From assembly GCA_900551555.1 (NCBI GenBank), contig URWC01000026.1:1-16429 (forward strand): DNA of 16,429 bases, given 5' to 3'. Positions within the stretch are counted from its first letter, which is position 1. Each line of letters begins with the position of its first letter. Made by a program: the position numbers and the translations under genes. The notes under the pieces were generated by a model that saw only the letters and a list, made by a program, of their open reading frames with translations, searched no databases and was not told the origin of the DNA. This stretch comes from an uncultured Collinsella sp. Lineage in GTDB: Bacteria; Actinomycetota; Coriobacteriia; Coriobacteriales; Coriobacteriaceae. Positions 1-7,241 of this stretch are shown here, piece after piece.

Positions 1-278
1 CGGAGCCCGCCGCGCAGGCGCCTGCCGCCGCACCGGAGCCCAAGGGCACCGAGGTGACCGCTCCCATGGTCGGCGTGTTCTATGCTGCCCCGGCGCCGGG
101 CGACGAGCCGTTTGTGCACGTGGGCTCCAAGGTCAAGGCCGGCGAGACTCTCTGCATCATCGAGGCCATGAAGGTTCTCAACGAGGTGACGGCCGAGGCG
201 GATGGCGAGGTGCTCGAGATCTGCGTGGCCGACGGCGACCTCGTGGAGTTCGGCAGCTGCCTCATGAGGATCGGATAG
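1..278 (+). CDS. accB: Biotin carboxyl carrier protein of acetyl-CoA carboxylase (5' end outside window)
   Basis: This is the C-terminal part of AccB, the small protein that carries the biotin of acetyl-CoA carboxylase between the carboxylase (AccC) and the carboxyltransferase (AccDA). The reading frame is open from base 3 to the window edge, so the gene starts upstream; an in-frame GTG at 54 is internal. An Ala/Pro-rich linker is followed by a complete biotinyl domain beginning TAPMVGVFYAAPAPG. The biotin attachment motif is EAMKVLNEV, with the modified lysine encoded at 171-173; the family usually has EAMKMMNE, so V and L are mild variants. The domain ends at the usual place, shortly after the second half-motif. 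The stop at 276-278 is followed within 10 bases by fabZ, and accC and accDA follow, giving the familiar accB-fabZ-accC-accDA order. Identification is firm; only the N-terminus is unseen. Confidence 0.96.
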   Translation, partial: EPAAQAPAAAPEPKGTEVTAPMVGVFYAAPAPGDEPFVHVGSKVKAGETLCIIEAMKVLNEVTAEADGEVLEICVADGDLVEFGSCLMRIG

Positions 279-287
279 GTGATATCC

Positions 288-710
288 ATGAACAAAGAAG
301 AGCTCAAGAAGCTGTTACCGCATCGCGAGCCGATGCTTTTGCTCGACGAAGCCGAGCTGGTGGGCGACGAGGCCCACGGCAAGATCACGATTACGGGCGA
401 CGAATACTTTTTGCAGGGGCATTTTCCGGGAAACCCGGTGGTCCCCGGCGTGATCCAGTGCGAGATGCTCGCCCAAAACTGCTGCGTGCTGCTGATGGGC
501 GATGAGGAGGCGCGCGGCGCGACGCCGTTCTACACGAGTCTGGACAAGGTGCGCTTTAAGCGTCCGGTGCGCCCGGGCGACACGGTGGATCTGGTGTGCT
601 CCATCACGCGTGCGCGCGGGCCGTTCCGCTTTGCGACGGGTACCGCGAGCGTCAACGGTGAGGTTTGCTGCCGCGCCGATATGTCTTTTGCACTCATGCA
701 CGAAAGTTAA
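288..710 (+). CDS. fabZ: 3-hydroxyacyl-[acyl-carrier-protein] dehydratase FabZ
   Basis: FabZ removes water from 3-hydroxyacyl-ACP to give trans-2-enoyl-ACP in each cycle of type II fatty acid elongation in the cytoplasm. The product is 140 residues, normal for this single hot-dog-fold family. The opening LLPHREPMLLLDE matches the family N-terminus. The active-site segment GHFPGNPVVPGV carries His45, and Glu59 in IQCEMLAQ lies 14 residues later, the same spacing as the catalytic His/Glu pair in E. coli FabZ. I chose the ATG at 288 because AGGTGA (277-282) sits 5 bases upstream; a GTG at 279 in the same frame would add only MIS and cannot be excluded. The gene lies 9 bases after accB and 10 bases before accC, so it is almost surely co-transcribed. 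FabA is less likely because the protein is short and the context is an acc/fab operon. Confidence 0.95.
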   Translation: MNKEELKKLLPHREPMLLLDEAELVGDEAHGKITITGDEYFLQGHFPGNPVVPGVIQCEMLAQNCCVLLMGDEEARGATPFYTSLDKVRFKRPVRPGDTVDLVCSITRARGPFRFATGTASVNGEVCCRADMSFALMHES

Positions 711-720
711 GGAAGGCTCC

Positions 721-2064
721 ATGTTCGACAAAGTGCTCATCGCCAACCGCGGCGAAGTCGCGGTCCGTGTTATCCGCGCGTGCCGCGATATGGGCATCAA
801 GACCGTCGCTGTTTATTCCACGGCCGATGCGGACGCGCTGCACGTGCAGCTTGCCGACGAGGCATATTGCATCGGTGGCCCGCGTCTTGCCGAGAGCTAC
901 CTCAACGACGATGCCGTGCTCACCTGTGCCGTAAAGTCGGGAGCTAAGGCAATTCATCCCGGCTATGGCTTCTTTTCCGAGAAGGCGAGCTTCGTGCGCG
1001 ACTGCGACAAGTATGGCCTGGCGTTTGTTGGTCCTTCGGCCAAGGTGATCGACAGCATGGGCGACAAGGACGCCGCACGTCGAACGGCTGCCGCGGCGGG
1101 CGTGCCCATCGTGCCGGGCTGCGATTTGCTCAAAAGCCCCGAGGAGGCAACGGCCGAGGCCGAGCGCATTGGCTGTCCCGTGCTCATTAAGGCGCGTGCA
1201 GGTGGCGGCGGTCGCGGTATTCGCAAGGTCGAGCGCGTGGAAGATGCGGCAAAGGCGTTCATCGAGGCGCGTGCCGAGGGCGAGGCCGTCTTTGGCGACG
1301 GCGAGTGCTACATGGAGAAGTTCGTCGCGCCGGCGCACCATGTCGAGGTGCAGATTATGGCCGATAAGCAGGGCCATGTGTTTTCGCTCGGCGAGCGCGA
1401 GTGCTCGGTGCAGCGTCGCAACCAAAAGCTAATCGAGGAGAGCCCCGCGCCGTGCCTCGACGGACACGACGACATTCGTGCTCGCATGCACAAGGCAGCG
1501 CGTGACCTGGCTCGTGCCGTCGGCTACGAAGGAGCCGGTACCATCGAGTTCCTGTATTCGGACGACGGCAATTTCTACTTTATGGAAATGAACACGCGCT
1601 TGCAGGTGGAGCATCCGGTTACGGAGTTTGTGACCGATACCGACTTGGTCAAGTGGCAGCTGCGCGTGGCAGCCGGCCAGCCTCTGCCCTTTGAGCAGGA
1701 GGATATGCCGGTCCGCAACCACGCCATGGAGTGCCGCATCAATGCCGAAACGCCGGACTTTCTGCCGTCATGCGGAACGGTCACCGCGTTGCGTGTGCCG
1801 GGTGGTCCGCGCGTGCGCTGGGATTCCGCCATGTTTACCGGTGCGAAAGTTCCGCCGTACTACGACTCCATGCTTGGCAAGCTCATCGTGTGTGCGCCCA
1901 CGCGTGACGGCGCCATTCGCAAGATGCGCTCGGCCCTGGGCGAGCTCGTGATTGAGGGCGTGAGCGAAAACAGCGAGCTTCAGCTCGACGTGCTGGCAAA
2001 CGACGAGTTCTTGTCGGGCATGTATCACACCGATCTGATGGAGCATCTCTATGCTGATGAATAG
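721..2064 (+). CDS. accC: Biotin carboxylase subunit of acetyl-CoA carboxylase
   Basis: AccC uses ATP and bicarbonate to carboxylate the biotin carried by AccB, the first half-reaction of malonyl-CoA synthesis. The 447-residue product has the expected length. It begins MFDKVLIANRGEVAVRVIRA, the standard biotin carboxylase N-terminus. The ATP-grasp glycine-rich loop is at about residues 161-166 (GGGGRG). The catalytic stretch MEMNTRLQVEHPVTE spans residues 288-302, with Glu289, Asn291, Arg293 and Glu297 in the positions known for the E. coli enzyme. The C-terminal domain follows (about 330-447). The ATG at 721 is preceded by GGAAGG at 711-716; the much longer open frame upstream overlaps fabZ in another frame and is not the gene. 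The 3' end overlaps accDA by 14 bases, which suggests translational coupling. Pyruvate carboxylase is excluded by length and context. Confidence 0.97.
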   Translation: MFDKVLIANRGEVAVRVIRACRDMGIKTVAVYSTADADALHVQLADEAYCIGGPRLAESYLNDDAVLTCAVKSGAKAIHPGYGFFSEKASFVRDCDKYGLAFVGPSAKVIDSMGDKDAARRTAAAAGVPIVPGCDLLKSPEEATAEAERIGCPVLIKARAGGGGRGIRKVERVEDAAKAFIEARAEGEAVFGDGECYMEKFVAPAHHVEVQIMADKQGHVFSLGERECSVQRRNQKLIEESPAPCLDGHDDIRARMHKAARDLARAVGYEGAGTIEFLYSDDGNFYFMEMNTRLQVEHPVTEFVTDTDLVKWQLRVAAGQPLPFEQEDMPVRNHAMECRINAETPDFLPSCGTVTALRVPGGPRVRWDSAMFTGAKVPPYYDSMLGKLIVCAPTRDGAIRKMRSALGELVIEGVSENSELQLDVLANDEFLSGMYHTDLMEHLYADE

Positions 2065-3775
2065 AAAAGCGAAGACGGTCAACGTCCTCGAGGGACCGAT
2101 GACCGAGTCGTGCGCCGAGTTTCCCGCGCGCCACGTGTTTATCAAGTGCCCGGAGTGCCGCCGCGTGATCGATGAGGCACGCCTGCACGACAACCTCGAG
2201 GTCTGCCCTCGTTGCGGCAAGCACTTTCGCGTGAGCGGTCGCGCGCGCATGCGCATGACGGTCGACGAGGGCACGTTTGAGGAATGGGATGCCAATCTGG
2301 CGTCGGAGGACTTCCTCTCGTTTCCCGGCTATACCGACAAGCTCAAGAGCGTGAGCGAGCGTTCGGGCGAGCGCGATGCCGTTGTGTGCGGCAGGGGCAA
2401 AATCTGCGGTTGCGATACCGCGCTCTTCTTTATGGATGCCAACTTTATGATGGGCTCGATGGGCTCCGTGGTGGGCGAGAAGATCTGTCGCACATTTGAG
2501 CATGCGACCGAGCTGGGATTGCCAGTTGTCGGCTTTACCGTTTCGGGCGGTGCGCGCATGCAAGAGGGCGTGACCTCGCTTATGCAGATGGCCAAGATTT
2601 CTGCAGCGGTTAGGCGCCACAGCGAGGCGGGCGGCCTGTATATCACGGTGCTCACCGACCCCACGACCGGAGGCGTAACTGCGAGCTTTGCCATGGAGGG
2701 TGACATTATCCTGGCCGAGCCCGATGCCCTGACGGCATTTGCCGGCCCGCGCGTGATCGAGCAGAACATGCACAAGCGTCTGCCCAAGGGATTCCAGCGC
2801 TCCGAGTTTTTGCTGGAGCACGGCTTTTGCGATGCCGTTGTTCCGCGTGGCGAGATTGCGCTCACGGTGGGCGAGCTGCTGGCGCTGCACGAAGGGCACG
2901 CGCCCGACCTGGGGGCACCGCACGAGATCGTGCATACGGGTCGCCGCGGCAAAAAGCTGGGACACTTGTTTAAGCGCTCGGCGGCACCAAAAACCGCGCT
3001 CGAGATTGTCAAGCAGACCCGCTCGGCAGATCGCGCCACGGCGGGCGAGATGATCTCGCTGGGCCTGGATGGATTTGTGGAGCTGCACGGCGACCGTTAC
3101 TTTGGCGACGACGCCGCTGTGGTGGCTGGCATTGGCTGGAAAGATGGACGCCCCGTAACGGTCATCGCCATTGAGCGCGGCACCACGACCAAAGAGCGTA
3201 TGCGCCGCAACTTTGGCATGGCGCATCCCGAGGGCTACCGCAAAGCGCGTCGCCTGATGCGCCAGGCCGAAAAGTTTGGTCGACCGGTCCTATGCCTGGT
3301 CGATACTTCGGGCGCGTTTTGCGGCATCGGTGCCGAGGAGCGCGGCCAGGGCGAGGCGATTGCCCAGAATCTCATGGAGATGAGCGGCCTTAAGACGCCG
3401 ATTGTCTCGGTGGTGACAGGCGAGGGCGGCTCTGGTGGCGCGCTGGCGCTGTCCGTGGCCGACCGCATCCTGATGCTCTCGAGCTCGGCCTATTCGGTCG
3501 TGAGCCCCGAGGCCTGTGCGTCGATCCTGTGGAAGGATACCGAGCGCGCGAATGAGGCCGCCGAGGCGCTTAAGCTTACGGCCCCCGATCTGTTGGCGCT
3601 CGGCATCATCGACGGCATTGTCGACGATAGGGGCCTGTCGCATGAGGAGATCGCCGGTGCCGTCATGTCCTCGGCATTTGATGCCTTCGATACGCTTGGG
3701 CAGCTCGACGACGCGACCCTCACAAACCTCCGCTACGAAAAGTACCGCGCAATCGGTCAGTACCGCACGATGTGA
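2051..3775 (+). CDS. accDA: Fused acetyl-CoA carboxylase carboxyltransferase, beta (AccD) plus alpha (AccA)
   Basis: The protein transfers the carboxyl group from carboxybiotin to acetyl-CoA. In E. coli the beta and alpha chains are separate; here one 574-residue frame holds both. The N-terminal half is AccD: a zinc ribbon with Cys33, Cys36, Cys52 and Cys55 (spacing 3-16-3, as in E. coli), then GSMGSVVGEKI, VSGGARMQEGVTSLMQMAK, LTDPTTGGVTASFAM and FAGPRVIEQ. From roughly residue 310 the sequence is AccA: LHGDRYFGDD, HPEGYRKARRLM, GAEERGQGEAIAQNL, GEGGSGGALAL and SPEACASILWK. The coiled N-terminal stretch typical of free AccA looks shortened into a linker. The ATG at 2051 has GGAG 7 bases upstream; the alternative ATG at 2099, preceded by CGAGGG, would also keep the zinc ribbon. 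The start overlaps accC by 14 bases. Such fusions are known in some Actinobacteria; the exact start is the main doubt. Confidence 0.95.
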   Translation: MLMNRKAKTVNVLEGPMTESCAEFPARHVFIKCPECRRVIDEARLHDNLEVCPRCGKHFRVSGRARMRMTVDEGTFEEWDANLASEDFLSFPGYTDKLKSVSERSGERDAVVCGRGKICGCDTALFFMDANFMMGSMGSVVGEKICRTFEHATELGLPVVGFTVSGGARMQEGVTSLMQMAKISAAVRRHSEAGGLYITVLTDPTTGGVTASFAMEGDIILAEPDALTAFAGPRVIEQNMHKRLPKGFQRSEFLLEHGFCDAVVPRGEIALTVGELLALHEGHAPDLGAPHEIVHTGRRGKKLGHLFKRSAAPKTALEIVKQTRSADRATAGEMISLGLDGFVELHGDRYFGDDAAVVAGIGWKDGRPVTVIAIERGTTTKERMRRNFGMAHPEGYRKARRLMRQAEKFGRPVLCLVDTSGAFCGIGAEERGQGEAIAQNLMEMSGLKTPIVSVVTGEGGSGGALALSVADRILMLSSSAYSVVSPEACASILWKDTERANEAAEALKLTAPDLLALGIIDGIVDDRGLSHEEIAGAVMSSAFDAFDTLGQLDDATLTNLRYEKYRAIGQYRTM

Positions 3776-3800
3776 CAAAGGGACAGCCCGCATGTCACAT
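3770..3800. repeat. Short inverted repeat over the accDA stop codon
   Basis: ATGTGAC (3770-3776) and GTCACAT (3794-3800) are exact inverted copies, separated by 17 bases containing AAAGGGACAGCCC. The accDA stop codon lies inside the left arm. A third CATGTCACA occurs at 3815-3823 over the start of the next gene. There is no T-tract, so this is not an ordinary terminator. It resembles the GGGACA-type repeats elsewhere in the window and may be a degenerate copy, or a weak operator. Confidence 0.4.
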
Positions 3801-3815
3801 TGGGAAAGGCGTTCC

Positions 3816-5030
3816 ATGTCACAAGTTTCTAACACCTCGTTTACAGCGACGGTTTCATCAAACGCCATGGCCGTGGTGGACTATCTGTCCAAAAGCATGA
3901 TGTCGGCGTTGCCGTTTATTGTCTGCGCGGCGTTGTTCCGCACTGTCGCCGTCATTATGGGCGAAGGCATGCTGGGCCTGTGGCCTGCCGATTCCGAAAT
4001 CTATCGCCTGTTCTACAGTTGGCTCTATAACGCCGGCTACTACTTTTTGCCCATCTATCTTGGTTGGGCGGCCGCCCGCCAGCTCGGTTGCTCGGAGCAG
4101 CTGGGTATGATGCTGGGCGGCGTATTGATTGCGCCCGATCTGCTCAAGCTCGTCGATGCCGCATCGACGACGGGGGCATCGATGACTTCCGTGTATGGTC
4201 TGCTTCCCGCGCCGGTCAACGATTACACGACGACTGTTATTCCAGTTCTCCTTTCGGTGCCTGTGCTATGGCGAGTGGAGTGTTTCTTTCAGCGCGTTAT
4301 CCCTAGGGCCGTGGCGTTTTCGTTTGTTCCGTTTGCGACCATGCTTGTCATGGTTCCGGTTTCGCTGTGTATTACGGCACCGGCGGGCAGCTATCTGGGC
4401 ATGCTGTTGGGCCAGCTTATGTTTATGCTTGGCAATTCCGGTGGCATCGTGTCGCTGCTCACGCTCATGGGGCTTGCCGCGGGCTGGGAGTTCCTAAAGA
4501 TAGCGGGCGTCAGCAACGTCGTTCTATCGCTTGCGTACGCGCAGTTTATGAGTGTGGGAACGGATTCGTGCATCCTGATTGCCGCGACGATGGCGACGTT
4601 CGCCGTTTGGGGCATGCCTTTTGGCGCGTCGCTCCGCGTTGCGGATAAGGACGAGAAGGCGCTCATGCTGGGCTACTCAATCTCGGGTGTTCTTGGCGGC
4701 GTAAGCGAGCCGGCGCTGTACGGTTGCGGCTTTAAATATGGCAGGTGCCTGACGTGCATGGCCATTGGCGGCGCCGTCGGAGGCCTTGTTGCAGCCGTGG
4801 GCCACGTTACGGCCTATACCATCGGCATGACGAATGTCCTCATGGTCATTGGCTTTGCCACGGGCGGCATCTCGAACCTGCTGTGGTGCTGCGCTGCCGG
4901 CGGTGTGGCATTTGCGGTGTCTGCGGCGCTGAGCTACTGCTTTGGCGTGGTGCCGGCGAAGGGACAGACGATGGGGGACGGAGCCGATTTACCCGAAACC
5001 TCGAAGAGCGTGGCCGAAGTAAGCGCGTAA
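3816..5030 (+). CDS. PTS sugar transporter EIIC-domain membrane protein (stand-alone)
   Basis: The 404-residue product is a polytopic membrane protein, with about ten hydrophobic segments, resembling the EIIC permease domain of the glucose/beta-glucoside PTS superfamily. The best marker is GVSEPALYG at about residues 295-303, which matches the family's G-[IV]-[ST]-E-P-A-[IL]-[YF]-G signature around the conserved Glu (Glu298). Other family-like parts are SKSMMSALPFIVCAALFRTV near the N-terminus and GWAAARQLGCSEQLGMMLGG. There is no EIIB phosphorylatable cysteine domain and no EIIA domain, and neither is encoded nearby, so phosphotransfer would need partners elsewhere. I chose ATG 3816, with GGGAAAGG (3802-3809) as its ribosome site; ATG 3792 in frame would add eight residues and lies in repeat-like sequence. 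It starts 40 bases after accDA and ends before a strong terminator. The substrate cannot be told from sequence. Confidence 0.82.
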   Translation: MSQVSNTSFTATVSSNAMAVVDYLSKSMMSALPFIVCAALFRTVAVIMGEGMLGLWPADSEIYRLFYSWLYNAGYYFLPIYLGWAAARQLGCSEQLGMMLGGVLIAPDLLKLVDAASTTGASMTSVYGLLPAPVNDYTTTVIPVLLSVPVLWRVECFFQRVIPRAVAFSFVPFATMLVMVPVSLCITAPAGSYLGMLLGQLMFMLGNSGGIVSLLTLMGLAAGWEFLKIAGVSNVVLSLAYAQFMSVGTDSCILIAATMATFAVWGMPFGASLRVADKDEKALMLGYSISGVLGGVSEPALYGCGFKYGRCLTCMAIGGAVGGLVAAVGHVTAYTIGMTNVLMVIGFATGGISNLLWCCAAGGVAFAVSAALSYCFGVVPAKGQTMGDGADLPETSKSVAEVSA

Positions 5031-5068
5031 ACCTGCGCGACACAAGGACGATTCCTTTGCCATGCTCC

Positions 5069-5102
5069 AAGGCCGTGGCCCGTGTGGGTCGCGGCCTTTT
5101 TT
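5069..5102 (+). terminator. Intrinsic terminator after the EIIC gene
   Basis: AAGGCCG (5069-5075) pairs with CGGCCTT (5092-5098), and inside it GGCCC pairs with GGGTC around a GTGT loop. A run of six T (5097-5102) follows directly. It lies 38 bases after the EIIC stop and should end transcripts coming from the fatty-acid operon. Confidence 0.88.
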
Positions 5103-5134
5103 GTATCTGGGGGACAAAGTGGCTACACTACAAT
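5101..5134 (+). promoter_or_regulatory. Possible promoter of the cation transporter gene
   Basis: TACACT (5124-5129) or TACAAT (5129-5134) could serve as a -10 element. TTGTAT (5101-5106) lies 17 bases before the first and is a poor -35. The position, between a terminator and the next gene, makes a promoter likely here, but the exact boxes are weak. Confidence 0.3.
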
Positions 5135-5181
5135 CCGTTTGAGCAATAGATATATAGGTAGTACCGTGGGGGCGGATGTAG

Positions 5182-6336
5182 ATGGTCGAGTGGATTGTTA
5201 AGCGTGCGCAGGGCGACCGTGCGCGCGTGGGCACGTTGACGGGCGTGGTGTGTATTCTCGCCAATGTGGCACTATGCGCTGCGAAGGGCGTAATTGGCGT
5301 GCTGTCGGGATCGGTTTCGATTGTGGCGGATGCCATGAACAACCTGTCCGATGCCAGCTCGAACATCGTGAGCGTGCTGGGCTTTAAGCTGGCGAGCAAG
5401 CCGGCCGACCCCGAGCATCCTTACGGCCACGGTCGCTACGAGTATCTCTCGGGTCTGGTCGTGGCGGCGCTCGTGCTGCTTATTGGCATCGAACTGGTGA
5501 AGTCCTCGGTGGAGCGTATTGTCAACCCGGAGCCTGTCGAGTTCTCGCTTGCCCTGGTGGCAGTTCTAGTGCTTTCGATGGCCGTAAAGCTCTGGATGGC
5601 GGCCCTCAACCAAAAGCTCGGTGACCGCATTGAGTCCGAGACGCTGCATGCGACCGCTCAGGATTCTAAGAATGATGTCCTTGCTACGGGTGCTGTGTTG
5701 GCGTGCGCGATTGTTTCCCAGGTGACGCATATCAATCTTGATGCCTGGGTTGGACTTGCCGTTGGCGCCTATATTGGCTGGAGCGGCTTTGAGCTTATTC
5801 AAGATACGGTGAGCCCGCTTTTGGGCCAGGCGCCCGATCCCAAGTTGGTCAAGCACATCCGAGACAAGATCATGAGCTACCCCGGCGTTTTGGGCGTTCA
5901 TGACCTAATGGTTCACGACTATGGCCCGGGCAGGAAGTTCGCAAGTGCGCACGCCGAGATGGCGGCCGAGGCCAGCCCGCTGGAAAGTCACGACACGCTC
6001 GATAACATCGAGCAGTCGTTTAGGGACGAGGATGGCATGATCGTCACGCTCCATTACGATCCCATCGTGACCGACGATTCAAAGGTGGCGAGCATGCGCC
6101 TGCGTATCAACGCAATGGCTCAGGAGATCGATAACCGCCTCTCGATTCATGACCTACGCTGTGTGCCGGGTCCTACGCACACCAACGTGATCTTTGACTG
6201 CGTGCGTCCCTCGGATCTGCAGATGAGTGCCGAAGACGTAAAGCACGCGCTGACACAACGGGTCGAATCGGAATATCCCAAGTCGATTGCCAAGATTACG
6301 ATCGACGAAGACTACGTAGGGCATACCCACGAGTAA
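5182..6336 (+). CDS. Cation diffusion facilitator (CDF) family metal exporter
   Basis: CDF proteins export divalent metal ions across the cytoplasmic membrane in exchange for protons and act as dimers. The 384-residue product has six hydrophobic segments in about the first 215 residues and a hydrophilic C-terminal domain. SGSVSIVADAMNNLSDASSN forms TM2 with Asn53-x3-Asp57, and TM5 carries Asp161-x3-Asp165 (QDSKNDVL), the two places where the transported metal is bound. HPYGHGRYEYL (79-89) is the characteristic loop after TM2. The Asn/Asp and Asp/Asp set differs from the His/Asp-rich site of typical zinc exporters, so manganese, iron or another metal is possible; the substrate is not assigned. 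The C-terminal part (about 216-384) is longer than the usual ~80-residue CDF cytoplasmic domain and may contain two related halves. The start is ATG 5182 with a GGGGGCGG ribosome site. It is followed 39 bases later by the phosphatase gene. Confidence 0.92.
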   Translation: MVEWIVKRAQGDRARVGTLTGVVCILANVALCAAKGVIGVLSGSVSIVADAMNNLSDASSNIVSVLGFKLASKPADPEHPYGHGRYEYLSGLVVAALVLLIGIELVKSSVERIVNPEPVEFSLALVAVLVLSMAVKLWMAALNQKLGDRIESETLHATAQDSKNDVLATGAVLACAIVSQVTHINLDAWVGLAVGAYIGWSGFELIQDTVSPLLGQAPDPKLVKHIRDKIMSYPGVLGVHDLMVHDYGPGRKFASAHAEMAAEASPLESHDTLDNIEQSFRDEDGMIVTLHYDPIVTDDSKVASMRLRINAMAQEIDNRLSIHDLRCVPGPTHTNVIFDCVRPSDLQMSAEDVKHALTQRVESEYPKSIAKITIDEDYVGHTHE

Positions 6337-6375
6337 GGCTATGCCGGCAAAGCAGGTTATGCAGAAGGGGAGAGC

Positions 6376-7002
6376 ATGAAGAAGCTGTATCTACTCCGCC
6401 ACGGTCAGACGGAGTTCAACGTCAAAAAGCTGGTCCAGGGCCGCTGCGATTCACCGCTCACCGACTTAGGCCGTCAGCAAGCCGGGATGGCAGCCGCATG
6501 GCTCAAAGCCCACGGCGTCGTCCCCGACAAAGTGGTCTCTTCGCCCTTAGGCCGAGCCATGGACACAGCTCAGCTCGTCGCATGCGAGCTCCTCGGCCCG
6601 GACGCAGCAGCCGAGCCCTGCGAAGGCATTATCGAGCGCTGCTACGGCTCCTTCGAAGAAGGCCCGCACGGCGCGCTACCCACCGACGTCTGGGATCCGG
6701 GCGAGGACCTGGTCCCCTTCGGAGGAGAAGGAAGCCAAGCGCTGCAAGAACGCATGTTAGGCACCCTCACCAATCTCATGGGCTCCGAGGGCATCGAGAC
6801 CCTTCTAGCAGTAAGCCACGGCAGCGCCAGCCGCCAATTCATCAAGGCTGCAGCCCCAGAGGGCTTCGAGCTCCCAGCAAAACTCCCCAACTGCGCCATC
6901 ATGATCTTCGATTTCGATGAGGAAGATTTGCAAGGAAAGAGCGACAGGCCCCAATGCAAGTTCACTCTCCAGCAAATAGTGGACCCCCAACAAAGTCATT
7001 AG
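6376..7002 (+). CDS. Histidine phosphatase family protein (phosphoglycerate mutase-like)
   Basis: The 208-residue product belongs to the histidine phosphatase superfamily, in which a histidine in an RHG motif is transiently phosphorylated. LLRHGQTEFN places the nucleophile at His9; GRCDSPLTDLGRQQA and SSPLGRAMDTA are the usual phosphate-pocket segments; ERCYGSFEE supplies the acid Glu region; and SHGS places the second histidine at His148. The chain is shorter than the roughly 230-250 residues of cofactor-dependent glycolytic phosphoglycerate mutase, so a broad-specificity sugar-phosphate or nucleotide-related phosphatase is more likely; the substrate is unknown. The ATG at 6376 follows AAGGGGAGAG with good spacing. 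Codon use differs from its neighbours, with three TTA leucine codons (6466, 6547, 6757) and many GCA and CCC codons, which may mean lower expression or later arrival. It may be co-transcribed with the CDF gene; no typical terminator follows. Confidence 0.88.
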   Translation: MKKLYLLRHGQTEFNVKKLVQGRCDSPLTDLGRQQAGMAAAWLKAHGVVPDKVVSSPLGRAMDTAQLVACELLGPDAAAEPCEGIIERCYGSFEEGPHGALPTDVWDPGEDLVPFGGEGSQALQERMLGTLTNLMGSEGIETLLAVSHGSASRQFIKAAAPEGFELPAKLPNCAIMIFDFDEEDLQGKSDRPQCKFTLQQIVDPQQSH

Positions 7003-7047
7003 CCTGAGCGAGCAGAGTTAAGCAGACATCAACGTGTCGTCTCCCGA

Positions 7048-7184
7048 GCTTGGCAGAGGGGCGGCGAAATATATTAAGTTTGTCGCGAGTTCCGCACGCA
7101 AAGGAAAGCACTTAATGTGCTTTCCGTCTTGCGCAGGACTGTAGAGCAGCAAACTTAATATATTTCGCCGCCCCTCTGCCAAGC
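7048..7184. repeat. 137-nt palindromic element with 35-bp perfect arms
   Basis: Bases 7048-7082 are the exact reverse complement of 7150-7184. Inside lies a second exact palindrome, GGAAAGCAC (7103-7111) / GTGCTTTCC (7117-7125), around the loop TTAAT, with a further CGCAA/TTGCG pair (7097-7101 with 7129-7133). The whole element can fold into one long hairpin as RNA or single-stranded DNA. Each arm is GC-rich at the outer end and AT-rich (AAATATATTAAG) toward the centre. There is no T-tract and no open frame of its own, and I see no clear target-site duplication. It could be a non-autonomous mobile element, a large repeated palindrome, or a strong transcription barrier between the phosphatase gene and the ribosomal cluster. 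Confidence 0.9.
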
Positions 7185-7241
7185 CCAGGCGACTCCACGC
7201 ACTTTACCTGCGTAAACAATGTGAGTGAAATATGAATCTCG

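Noticed and set aside
502..720. N-terminal extension of accC into fabZ
   Set aside because: The added residues are Arg/Ala-rich shadow of fabZ, while MFDKVLIANRGE at 721 is the family start with a ribosome site.
1883..3226. A 447-codon open frame on the minus strand across accC and accDA
   Set aside because: It is antisense to two clearly conserved genes and its His/Arg/Ala-rich translation looks like the complement of GC-rich codons.
3770..3800. CRP-type operator (TGTGA-N6-TCACA)
   Set aside because: The half-sites are much too far apart for a CRP dimer, and it overlaps coding sequence.
7048..7184. Ordinary rho-independent terminator of the phosphatase gene
   Set aside because: The stem is far too long, the hairpin lies 45 bases downstream, and no T-run follows either arm.
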